64,000 nucleotides of DNA from Anisakis pegreffii (Eukaryota > Nematoda > Chromadorea > Rhabditida > Anisakidae): assembly GCA_035041965.1 (NCBI GenBank), contig JAPYMA010000143.1, positions 1 through 64,000 of the forward strand. Direction: 5' to 3'. The notes under the pieces are model-generated. The model was not told the origin of the DNA, made no database searches, and saw only the letters and a list, made by a program, of their open reading frames with translations. The position numbers were made by a program, and so were the translations under genes. Below are positions 48,447-59,289 of the stretch, piece after piece. Position 1 is the stretch's first letter; each line of letters begins with the position of its first letter.

Positions 48447-50270
48447 CTAGAAATCAGAAGAAAACTCTTAAGATTAAACAATTTCTCGCAACATAGCGTT
48501 GAAAGTGGAACAATTTCATCTGTGAGTCCATGATAGCCAACTATTATATCGGACATTGAGATATATGATAATAACTGCCTCGAACAGTTGAAGTATCCCA
48601 CATTCAGTAGTTTACATGACGGCCAAGACGCAATATGCAAATCAATTGTTGATAAACGTTATAAATACGCCGTTAGAATACTGACGAGTAACTGGTCTTT
48701 TCAAAAAATTTATTTGAGAGTTCTCTTTTACATTTGCAAAAAATTCGCAACTTCCATGCAATCAGCTTACGGAATAGAAATTTTTTGAGGGGAGAGCCTA
48801 CAGTAAAAGCATCAGAATATGAATGACACTGTGCATACCTCGATATTTTCATCTCGATCCTTTCCGCTACCATAAAGTCTCTGATTTTCATCATTTCCAT
48901 TCGTGTCGCCCAGTTTGTTCTCTTCATAAGTTTTGTTTCGATTATGATCAAGCTCATGAGCATCGAACCGACGATCATGCTCTTCATGGGTATTACTGCT
49001 GAAGTTATTGTACGTATCTCGTTCCTCTGACTCCTTGTTACTGTGAAAACTGTAGAGTCCACCAAGTTCCGGTAGTGTTGAATCAGTTTTTTGCGTCACG
49101 TTATTGTCGCCTGCATCAACGAACCTTGGTGCAGCTTTCACAACATCGTCATTGTCGTCATCATCATCAAGAAAGCTTTTCGTTTTCAGCGGTTTCGACT
49201 CGTCATAGTGATGTTCAGCCATCGATTCATTTTGTTCAAAATGCTGCTCACTTTCGACGGTTTCATGGGGCGTTTTCTCATGGAAATGATAACCCGAATC
49301 GTCGGTATGCCCGCTGCTATCATGGCTGTTCTCATCGTGGAGCTGCGCCGACTGGTGCTGGTCGTAGTGATAGTTCGATCCAATGCCACTGACCAGCTCA
49401 CCGTTATCATAGCCAGGGGCGCTGGTATGCGATGATGAATAGGTTGTGTACAGGTCAGTCTGTAAACGACACCAGTACTAGTATCAGTTGAACTGATTAT
49501 GAAGACAACGATATCGAAGAGATATACAGACATTATGAAATTTGATGAACGACTGCGATATGGTAATAACTTGGTCGGATTAACGGAGTGTTAACTAACA
49601 ACAAACAGAACAATGATGTCTTCTAATCGATCGCTAATGATGAGGGTGATTACAAAGAAAATTTTTAAATAAGTAATAAATTGATGGTGGAAAAATATTG
49701 GTCACTAACACTAGTTGGGTCGTGTCCAGGGCTTAGTTCAGTGTAGCTTGGGCGATGAGGATGCGCGTCCAGGTCATCTTCGAGTACCACGTCAGACGCC
49801 TTCTGTTCACCTGTAATCACGCGAACATTTGCATTATTCAATCGAAAAAACTCAACTGATTAGCAGTGGATTTCATTCAACATTGCGATATCGGAAACAA
49901 CATATTTTCAAGGAATTTATGCAAGTTCACTCAGAATATCACTGGAGCAGTTTAGAATTGGAATTTCGAAGTCGAAGAGGACAAATATTCATACGGCTAA
50001 TAAAGATGATGGAACGTGATGTAACATCATGACGTAGAATGTCACAAATAAAATGATGCGAAGAAGTCATGAATGCCTCATGATAAAGTGGTAAGCGTTA
50101 GGAATTTACATGAACAGGGCGATTTGTTTGAGCTAACATCTATTTTGTTGGAAGAAAAAGTTCTCAAATAGTAAAATGTACGAAGCATTTCGTAACAATA
50201 AGACTGTTTTTACCTTCAACGTACTCGAGACGCTCATAGTTTTGTTGCTCTTCCATGTCGGACATTTGAC
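48354..50270 (-). CDS. Acidic, disordered protein, multi-exon, partial; family not recognised
   Basis: Four minus-strand exons join with consistent phase: 50270-50214 (ATG at 50265), 49810-49710, 49459-48839 and 48446-48354. They encode about 289 residues, continuing beyond. The protein starts MSDMEEQQNYERLEYVEG and is rich in Asp, Glu, Ser, His and Asn: for example SFLDDDDDNDDVV, a His-rich HYDQHQSAQLHDENSHD and later DKYGRTVE. No signal peptide, membrane segment or folded domain is seen. It may be the disordered N-terminal part of a scaffold or reticulon-like protein whose domain lies downstream; that is a guess from composition only. The gene points towards the IL-17-like gene (convergent). 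The acceptor five bases before the ATG could be cis- or trans-spliced. Confidence 0.65.
48839..49459 (-). CDS. Acidic gene, large exon 3
   Basis: 207 codons, phase 0 at both ends: acceptor GTCGTTTACAG, donor ATCGAG|GTATGC. The composition (Asp/Glu/His/Asn/Ser) and higher G+C contrast with the flanks. Longer frames on the plus strand here are shadows. Confidence 0.72.
49710..49810 (-). CDS. Acidic gene, exon 2
   Basis: Acceptor GTGATTACAG, donor AGT|GTTAGT. It takes one base in and leaves phase 0, encoding EQKASDVVLEDDLDAHPHRP and SYTELSPGHDPTS. Confidence 0.65.
50214..50270 (-). CDS. Acidic gene, exon with start codon
   Basis: Acceptor GTATCTTCAG, then GTCAA and ATG. 17 codons and one base to donor GAAG|GTAAAA. 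A start this close to an acceptor is common at nematode trans-splice sites. Confidence 0.62.
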
Positions 50271-50274
50271 CTGA

Positions 50275-51230
50275 AGATACAAAAAAAAACTTAACCTTAA
50301 AAATTTTCACCGTATTCAAACGATCTACACGCAGGCAAGCAAGCAATAATCGCTGAAGGTAAAATCACTGAATGAATCGCTAAATGTGGAGTGATACCCA
50401 TCAATCTGACAAATTGTCTCAATCACGACAACAGAATCAACCATCCATCACATTCCATTGATAAAATTGAACGCAAATAATATTGAATCAGAACTGGCAC
50501 AGAAACCATTCAGCAGTGTACTCTAGCACCATTAGCCGCATATCAAACAGTAACACTTATAATGACAACAACAACTACTCGCCTAGCAGCAATCATATCA
50601 TTACGTTATCGAAAAACTCACATATGCAGAATATTTAAACAATGACGCATACTCTCATAAAATCAACCAATAAAGCACTCATTGAATCTTCAAAATCATG
50701 CATTGTTCTGTTCATTCAGTATGCTGCTACCAATGCTTTTCATACGCATTTCACATGTATTGATAATAATGAGTCCATTTCTTTGATCACGGGCAACGTC
50801 TTATCAAAATATGCCGAGATGTTATGATAAGATTCTGTTCAACATGAAGCACGACTCTACTCCATCAATTGTGCATGGCTGTATGAGTGCATTTGTTCCA
50901 TCGTTAAGTAATACGTATCAGAACGTTAAAAAAATACAACGTTGAAGCGAAATATACCAACCAAACAACGTTCTTATCTCCAAATTTATATCAGTAGGGC
51001 ACCGTATCATCTAGATATTCCAATAAGCAAGCAAACAGTCAAGAAGGCATAGATGGATGTGTGCACGGTTTGGCCATGAGAAGACTGCTGATTCGGTGCT
51101 TATCTGATATTCTCACTAGTTTTTTTGCGTTTTGCTTTAAATATCCGTTTTTTGCTCCTTAGTCATCTGGTACGGCCGGCCGGTCAAGCAATGCGCATGA
51201 TTTATATGCCTGCCTGCATCCCCTGCTTTA
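50275..51230. other. Upstream of the acidic gene, nothing recognised
   Basis: AT-rich, with a short GC-rich GGCCGGCCGG at 51175-51184. A 5' exon or promoter could lie here but none is distinct. Confidence 0.4.
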
Positions 51231-51234
51231 AGCC

Positions 51235-51435
51235 ATGACTGCTATGAGTTCAACAGATACGATTAATGAAACATTACAAAACTCTAAAGAAGTGAAAAGA
51301 AAACCAATATTCGCACAACAGAACACACAACAGAATAGGATTGCTCACGGTTTTATCTGCTTCCTAATCATCATCAATGTTTTGTTTTCTACGATTGTGC
51401 TTGTCCGATTTGATTATTTTGATCAAATTCATTGA
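51235..51435 (+). CDS. Possible small single-pass membrane protein, 66 aa
   Basis: A complete ORF from ATG to TGA. It has a polar, Thr/Gln/Lys-rich first half, one hydrophobic segment (GFICFLIIINVLFSTIVLV, about residues 40-58) and a short tail. This N-in or type II layout is more ordered than chance frames nearby. No homology is recognised. It could also be a 5' exon of a larger protein, although no donor is evident. Confidence 0.35.
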   Translation: MTAMSSTDTINETLQNSKEVKRKPIFAQQNTQQNRIAHGFICFLIIINVLFSTIVLVRFDYFDQIH

Positions 51436-51639
51436 AAGCAAAAGTATTCCAGTTCTATTTTCGTTTGAATGTTTAAATTCATATTTGAAAGGCGAAACAG
51501 AAGAAACAGAAACAAAATCGTAGACGAACGCATGATTAACAACATGTTGGCGAAAGAATAGCATAATAGAATTGTTTCGTTTGCTGAAAAAAGTTTCATC
51601 TTTTCAAATCGTAAGATAAACAATGATACGAGGGGAGAA

Positions 51640-53105
51640 CCTCATCAGTCTCATGAAGAATTGGACAGCAGCGAACAATCTGCGTTGTGATCACTGGTGT
51701 TAATTTATCATGGACTGTCGAACAACGGCATGAAATCTGCACATGCAATCCGAATGAGGAACAGATGCGTGGAATAAAAACAAGACTAATTCATGAGGTT
51801 TTAATAGTGAATTTACATATGTCGGATATTTTGGTCGCATATGAACGAACGCATAAAGCTGACTCAGCAGCTCGATTACTATTCTATCACTTTATTTATA
51901 TCGCTAGCCATAACATTCGCAAATCCGTGACTCATTCCATTCATTCATTGATTTCAACATCACTGATCAAAAGCTGATAACAATAACTAAAAAATGATGA
52001 GTAATCGTTTTAGGTAGAGAAATCTTATTAGGACCCTTATCAGCGACGTGATTACGACCACAAAACTGATGGTGATGGAAGCATTTTCTATTCCTTCCTT
52101 CTTTTTTTTTGCTTCACAATTGAAGTTTTGTTCCTTTTACTTTCCATTTCCCGTTTTCTTCCGATCGGTTAAAACTTTGCTTTTTTTTTTTGTTCTACAA
52201 ACATCTCTCTCGTCATTCGGCCAACGGAAACAACTTGACACGCCATCGCCTGTTTGTTTGCAGTTTGCGATGGATGAATCATCCTACCAATCATTAAACA
52301 CACATATCCACAATAAGACAAATGAAATGACTCGAATCGAGAAATTTTATTCATTAATCAAAATTTATACGTTCATAAATAAACGCTCGTTGATTCTAAT
52401 GATTTACACATTATCACATGCGCACTCGCAATGAAACAAGGAAACAACTTATTACTCGTTGACAGTGAAACCGTTTGCAAACTGCTGTCCATATGGTTAG
52501 CCGTAACGAATTCAGTTATTGATATCTGCTTATTGGGGAAATTCTCACAAAGTCAGATGGTAGGTCTTCATTAGTCAAAATCGATTTCATTTGTCTACAA
52601 AGATTTGTTGATGGCGGCCTCAACGATGCATGATTGGGATATGTTTCGAAATACATACAAACAAACACGTAAAGTACAATCTGACGAGCCAGTAGTATTT
52701 ATCTCATAATCGCTTTGAATTATCCTATCGTGCGTACTGCTTTTTAAACTGATTTCTGTTTATTCATATGCGCCAGTTACATGTTGTTTACGAGTTATAC
52801 GCTTTAGTACATGTTCATCAAAAGCATCTGCTACTCAAAGCGACAATTTCCAAAAAAAAATGTGCGACTTTAAATCTGCGAAAGCTGCTATGCAGAGAGG
52901 TACGATAAAACTGATGAAGTGAATAGGTATTAGTTGAGATGAAAGCAATGATAACAACTTTTCACAGCTAACACCTTCGGATTGTTAGCACACTGCTCTG
53001 CTATCACGGCAGTTTGATCGATTCATAGCAAAATAGGATGTACTCTACCCTATATTACAACAAGCACGATGAATATAACATGATAATGGGTTCGACGTGA
53101 AAATG
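51640..53105. other. Intergenic, T- and A-rich
   Basis: Frames at 51687-51977 and 52048-52434 follow local composition (the second is T-rich) and have no domain. Nothing is firmly supported. Confidence 0.4.
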
Positions 53106-53111
53106 TCATGC

Positions 53112-53672
53112 ATGCATGGTAACAAACGTTCGAATGATTACGTTCTGATGTTATCTAACGAGCAATTCCGAACGGGAATTAAGGACATTCCTTTTGCAAA
53201 ATCAAAATTATTGAGTGTAGCATAAAGTTCCCGGACAGCTACGTTGACAGACTGATAAAATGGAACATTGCGTTTCATTGTGGAGTTAAATGAATGAATG
53301 ACTACTAATTTGAATACTATATTTAGAGAGTTTTCGAGACAAGTATCCAACGATTTTGATGCATGCAAAGTGCACTGGATTAGAAACGGTTTCGATCTGG
53401 TAGAGCATTTGAACCGAAAAGTAAATGAGATAAAGCGTCTGCTGTTGGAAGTGACAAGTATCCAGTGAAAACTTCGAAGATTGTGGAATTCTGGATACTC
53501 AAAAGTTTCAAAATCCACTGACGATGTCTACTCGAATGCTGTGACAGAAATTGATTTATCGATTTTCGGATTATTTCAACAACTTAGACTTAGTTGTCTT
53601 AATAAGGACAATTGCTGTGAATTGCTTCACCCAATAATTCTACTTGAAGGAGTTAAAGGTGCTGAAATGTGA
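53112..53672 (+). pseudogene. Decayed coding segment, unidentified, with in-frame stops and a frame change
   Basis: From ATG at 53112 the plus frame is open for 37 codons to TAA 53223. Sense appears to move to another frame (KFPDSYVDRLIKWNIAFHCG, to TGA ending 53292), then returns to the first frame at 53298 for 56 codons (helical, with DLVEHLNRKVNEIKRLLLEV). TGA at 53466 follows, and the same frame continues about 67 codons to TGA 53670. Protein-like stretches on both sides of each break suggest a processed pseudogene or an old mobile-element ORF. No GT-AG introns remove the breaks. I do not recognise the protein. The minus-strand 126-codon frame over it is its shadow. Confidence 0.4.
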
Positions 53673-53674
53673 AT

Positions 53675-54320
53675 CTTGCTTTTGTGATTTGAATTTTACT
53701 TATCACTATACGGATGATAGTTATTACTTAATGAAACCAGTTTTTGTGAATAGAATGTGTCATCAATCTGGCATTGCATCAGCATAAACTGCATTCGAAA
53801 AATGAGAACCTATCGATGATAATGTGGTGAATAATTCCCAGCCCGCTTGTTCCTTCAGCACATTTCACGTTCTCTGAACACTCATGAATATATTAATGAA
53901 CATAAATTATGCTAATCAACATCACCACAATGGTTTAACTGCATCAGTCATGCAGTTAGTTACTCACTCTTCACATGCATAGTTGTTTCGTTCAGAAATC
54001 TCTGTTGAAAAATTTTGATCAGATGAGTAGAAAGAATTCATGATTATCTGAACACATTCAATGGAACATTCCGTTGAATTTGATTGTGTTGAATCCAATT
54101 ATCGCGGATTGCGCGTTTTTGCTCATTCATTTTCTTACCAGATGTCTGCTTATTAGCATCTCGTAAACTATATCCTGGTTACTTAAACATAAACATGAAA
54201 TTTGGTCATCTGCACCAAATATACAACTATAACAAATATTCGACCTGATAAAAGATACACATCCGGTTTCTTCGAATGTTTTCATGTCGCATGAGCTGAT
54301 CATTCATGATCTTTATAAAT
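53675..54320. other. Intergenic, nothing recognised
   Basis: AT-rich with ATTCAT-type words only. Confidence 0.5.
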
Positions 54321-54322
54321 AC

Positions 54323-54378
54323 ACCCTCAGCTGCCACCCCCGCACCCCGCCAACCCGCCTCCGCGTTTCATCAACCAG
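54323..54378 (+). other. Proline/alanine-coding GC-rich patch ending in a donor
   Basis: CTGCCACCCCCGCACCCCG stands out from AT-rich flanks and ends CAACCAG|GTAATA, a good donor. Three frames are possible: one gives QLPPPHPANPPPRFINQ, another SAATPAPRQPASAF. It may be a short exon, but no acceptor was found. Confidence 0.25.
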
Positions 54379-54741
54379 GTAATAGATGTACTATGAAAAA
54401 GGTAATTTTACACTTGTACGCGTCTTGCAATATAAATAACTTAGAAGATTGTGGAAACGCATGACGATGACAAATACAAGCAGTAAAAGTAAACAAAGAA
54501 ATGAAATAAAATGGTTGGTGAAAGCAAGCAAACACACACGCAACAATCATTTTATTATCAGTTTTATTGCTGATCCCATAAAATACTTCAAGGGAACGAT
54601 AGTAACGAACCGGTCAATGCATGAGAGTGAACGAAGAAGCAAGTGGAAGAGTACTCACAAGTCAATGCAGGATATCACAAGTCTTAGATGTCCACAAGAA
54701 GTTATATCACTGGCAACGGATCTTCACTTATGAATTGGCTG

Positions 54742-54801
54742 AGATGGTCATTGATAAAGTAAATTTGGTCCAGATGGTCACTGATGAAGTAAATTTGATA
54801 A
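54742..54801 (+). repeat. Two copies of a 30-bp unit, reading as a decapeptide repeat
   Basis: AGATGGTCAYTGATRAAGTAAATTTG occurs twice at exactly 30-bp spacing. In one plus frame (ORF 54621-54806) it reads EMVIDKVNLV then QMVTDEVNLI. The frame-keeping period hints at coding origin, but the ORF has no recognisable homologue. Confidence 0.6.
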
Positions 54802-54809
54802 GATGACAG

Positions 54810-57800
54810 ATTCGGTCATCGGCATCAATGCTGCTGGCAGTTCTGATCTTATTTGGTTTCAATGAGCACAACCAATGGAATTTTGACAGCCAAGAGAAAT
54901 AGAGTATTCTATTTTAAGAAAATGCCGCATATATCCTCTAATACCACTAAAATGTGGATATTTTCGATGATATTTTCAACTGTACTAGGCTGCACACTCA
55001 TACATTAGGGAATCAGTCCAGAATGCCATTCTTGCTATAACTTCATCACCAAACTAACAGTGAGGAATAATTTCACCGCACATCAAAACCGTTCTCGATA
55101 AAAGCTCTGGACGGATAAAGGAATAAAAAGTACAGTTGGATTAACCATTATATCTGAACCGTAGTCATATTGACTCATTCCCAACAATGGACACCCTAAA
55201 ATTGTAGTCAGCGCACAGCTAAAACGCACAATTCACTAAAAGTGATTGACTGACAGCAACGATAAAATGACCACCATCTGTTCAGAAACCGACCAATTTT
55301 GGGATTAGAAGGGGCGTGTGTGTGTTTGAGAAAGGCTCAGTGACTGCTGCTAACGAGATAAGAAATTGAAATCGGTTTGATAGAAGAAGGTTCGATTGGT
55401 CGTTAGAGAGAAGCATCTGAACAGAGGGTGATATAATAGTGCTGATGGACTATGCAAATCGTCGTCGTTGACCTATCGAAGATGAAGCTGCGCAGTAAGA
55501 AATAAAGAGCATTGTGAGCAGTAATCATGGCTTGTCTCTCATTAAACGAAGAAGCGATGACTCATGCATCCATCAACGGATAACGACCAACCGAATGAAA
55601 TCGACCTAAAAGCATAACAGATACTGCATTTGGCTGTTAGCTAGCCGTGTCCATTTATTGTTAGATCGTTGAAAGTATTAGATATTAAGCATATGAGTGA
55701 GTATAAATGGATATATGTATATGGATGGATTTTGATGTGCAGTTGCTGCTGATTCATTCATTCACTGTATATCTAATTAAGCTTTATAACTAACTGTTAG
55801 AATTATGTTCGGTTGTATAATTGAACGTCTCAATACTCACTGCTCATCTGCATGCAATGAATTTATTTTCTTGAATCTCTCTTAAGGTTCACAATTAAGC
55901 TGACGGGAACGTCTTCATCAAATTCTCGTCGCTTCATCTGCCCTCAATTTGTCCCTCAAATCGATGATAAATTCCATAATTGCCATCAGATCTATCAGAT
56001 TATCATTTTGCATCTGCCCTAAACATGAACATAGAGAAATATGGATTGACGCGTCGTCGTTCCAATACCTAGTTTATGCTCGCTCATTTCGCTAGAAGAA
56101 GTGGACAGACTAGAAATGATGTGATATCTGCTAAAGTACAACAACATTGGCAGCAAACAACATTATAACATATTCCATTATTACCACATTTGGTACATCG
56201 TCTCTATCGCAAGCTAGCAATTCAAGTATAAATAAGTATAAATAAGCGGTTAGCACAACTAATTGAAAGTCCGCGACTCTTCCATGACACTGCAATAAGA
56301 GCTTTCATGATAGTTCATATAGGCAAATGACACTAAACAGTAGGAATACTTATAATTACAACAGTAATGACCACAACAGGATTATGGCAGTGAAAGTAAT
56401 AGGAACAGGGAATAAGATTTCACTCACAGAACGAAATTGAATCGGTTTCGTCAGCTTCAAGTGTGTTCAGTCACTCATTCGTTCATAATTATACAAATTT
56501 ATTGTTATGATTACTCATTATGATGATATAAACAATTGGTTATTGCTAGTGTTATTACTATTGTTGTACTCATTATACTTAGTCTTCATTCTCATGAATA
56601 AAGCCAGTATTATCATCAATATTATAGTATAAGTATCATTCCTCCATTGTTGATGATGCCTCATCACAAATGCGCTGAATGCTCTTCAGCTTTCGTAGCA
56701 TTCGTCAACCGATCAGCAGAACTACTATTTCCTACTACCTCCCTTTCGTCCATATGTTCATTCAGCACTCACAAATGCATCCTCATCAACCCAAATGGAA
56801 TGAAATCTTATCGTAGACAGCAAAAGATGGATGTTTTTAAGACGATCATAAGATGTTCTTCGTTCAGTGAGACAGACGATCAGATTTATGAGTGAATGCA
56901 CATTTATTTATTGACCATTTGTTGCGCTGACTGTTGTTGATTGACTGGTTCCTGTTGGTTGCACTTTTTATTAGGGAATTGCAGTTAAGAAGTGACAACT
57001 CATAGTTACGAGGCATTGCGGTCAGCAGCTAACAGCAGATGGCCGTATATGGCAACGATGAACTGCGATTGCAAAAATAAAATCAACGAATCAGTCTAAA
57101 GAATTGATTTACATTGTTTGGTTAAATCACGAAAACGACGACCTGTGCTTTCATGCCTCATTTGCTGGGATTGCATTGAATTATGTTACACTAAAACGAT
57201 AGTTCAAGCACTGAACAACCACTCTATCTGGCGCATTTCTAGTCGGGGATATGGGTCGATCAGAATCATTTGAAGATCAAATCGGAATTGATTGTCACAA
57301 CTTACAGCTTGAAACAAAGCTTGAAAGGTCGATTCTAGTCAGAAAGCAACTTATTGGTGGTGGCCACCATTGAGAAGTGTATTCCTCTCTATGAAATCAA
57401 AAAAATGTTGAACTAACGGAATCACCCCCACAGTCAACAACAATAAATGGAATGGAAATGGTAAAGAAATACTGCATAGAATGTTGTTTTTTATAGAGTT
57501 TTCGTTTGTTTAATAATTTTTTTTCGGTGGATATGGAACAAAAACATGAGCAAACGATGATAGAAGACATCGCGTAGATAATGGATGAGAGGGCGATTAC
57601 AACGAAATGTAGTCATTTCTGCTAGCTGTAGTCAAAACATAGCTGCAACAGCACAGTCAATCACTAAAATATTGCTTTGTTTTCGAGGAAGAAACATTAT
57701 TTTGTACGATAAACCGTTCATGACACCACAATTTTCGCAGCACTTTCATCGTTTTGAAACATTATCATTGTATGATCCGTTCTGAAGATCGATCGCTCTC

Positions 57801-59155
57801 AATCATGAATCATTAACATCACATCTTTCTGATGTCTAAAACAAAAAACGAAACGAAATTTCCCATATTTCCGCAACATCATTAAAATTGAAATGATACA
57901 CTGAATTTGAACCATAAAAAGGCCAAATATAGCATGTGAACAGCTTATAAATATACTTTATACGATATAGTTAGTGTTCGTCTCTAGTTTCTAGTGGACT
58001 TAAAAGGGAATAGCCGAGGGGTTATCGTTGCCTCAGTTTATGTGACTATTGTTATGGGAATTTAGATTCATCACACCCAAATTTAGAGTGTATAGCAATT
58101 CATTATGCCTGCAATATAGATCTTTCGCGTTTACTGCTCAAAACAAACCTTACAATTCATTTTTATTGAGATCAGTTAAAATTCTAAGAAAAGACATGCA
58201 GGCACTTGATGAGTGCTGCTAAGGCGCTATTAAATCGCATACGTACCAAGCACACATCTACACAATCACATAATTTATTTCCAGTCTTATGCCTAAGAAT
58301 ATGCTCATGCAAACCATAAACGCACAGATCATGAAGACCATTTTTGCTTAATATGGGTCGTCCATATTACAAAGGCCAGCAGCACATGAATGAAGGGATT
58401 TGCCATAAACTTGAGATTTAAGAAAAGCTTCAGTGTATACTACGGCAATCGTATTAGCCGCTATCAATTTAGAATCCGTAAGGATGTCAGTCAGATGTGA
58501 TTTACTTCGGGATATGTATTTCGAATCACACCAGCAACGCAGCCCAGTCCATTGTTATCGAAAAATCTGTTCGGAATTCTTTCGGAATCTGCTATCTGAA
58601 ACTTATGTCGTCCACGATTTTGTTCTGATTCTTTATGAACATTACTTGGCAGCATATATTCATTCATAAGAATTATATGAATCCAAGATGCTGCTTTCTT
58701 TCAACACTCTATTGGCAACTGTCCGGCATTCGAATCTAATATGCTACCATTTATCGATGTTAAGCTCCATGAACTTTCACGGGCATTGTACCAATCAACA
58801 ACCAAACACAAATCATAAATGACTACAATCAAATAAGGGCAATCATCATGTTTCTATTCATTCAGATATTCAGCAATAACAATCGTAAAATACATTTTAA
58901 TACAATTCTTGTTACTCATTCGATGAATCATACTGATCGCTTGATGTTATTGCCTCCTTAACATCGGATAATATCAATGCAAGCAAGCATCTAATCAACG
59001 CATGTAACCTCTCCTATAATACAATATTCGCTTCCCTTATTAGCCTTATTATTTACATCGCTTACGATTAGTTCATCCGGTCCACGTTGTTAATTTAATT
59101 TGCTGGCAGTTCATTGCTACCATTGGTGGCATTCGAACAAAATTTCAGTTCGACT
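54810..59155. other. Long intergenic stretch, nothing recognised
   Basis: AT-rich. Frames such as 56647-56895 and 58433-58669 show no domain or splice context. Confidence 0.5.
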
Positions 59156-59159
59156 AGAA

Positions 59160-59285
59160 TCTGACTAGATTTAATATTCCGAAATTCGGTATTCCAACCG
59201 GATTTCAAAAATCTTTAAATCGGAATCTAAATCTCGGAATTCCGACCGAAATTCGTCGGATCTTAACGACAGATATTTAATTGGT
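59160..59285. repeat. Block of repeated CGGAATTCCGA-type words
   Basis: AATTCCGAAATTCGG and CGGAATTCCGACCGAAATTC repeat with small changes on both strands, making many short palindromes. It resembles 40800-40980. Confidence 0.5.
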
Positions 59286-59289
59286 TACC

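Noticed and set aside
48305..48640. 111-codon minus ORF
   Set aside because: Overlaps exon 48354-48446 in a different frame and crosses its acceptor and donor.
49091..49435. 114-codon plus ORF (and 49075-49392)
   Set aside because: Antisense shadows of the large acidic-gene exon, which has phase-matched splice sites on the minus strand.
49186..49533. 115-codon minus ORF beginning with a hydrophobic, signal-like stretch
   Set aside because: Wrong frame relative to the splice-consistent exon 48839-49459. The hydrophobic start lies in the intron before the acceptor.
52048..52434. 128-codon plus ORF
   Set aside because: T-rich, Phe-rich frame caused by poly-T runs; no domain.
53138..53518. 126-codon minus ORF
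   Set aside because: Antisense of the decayed plus-strand coding segment. Its composition (Phe/Ser/Asn) is that of a shadow.
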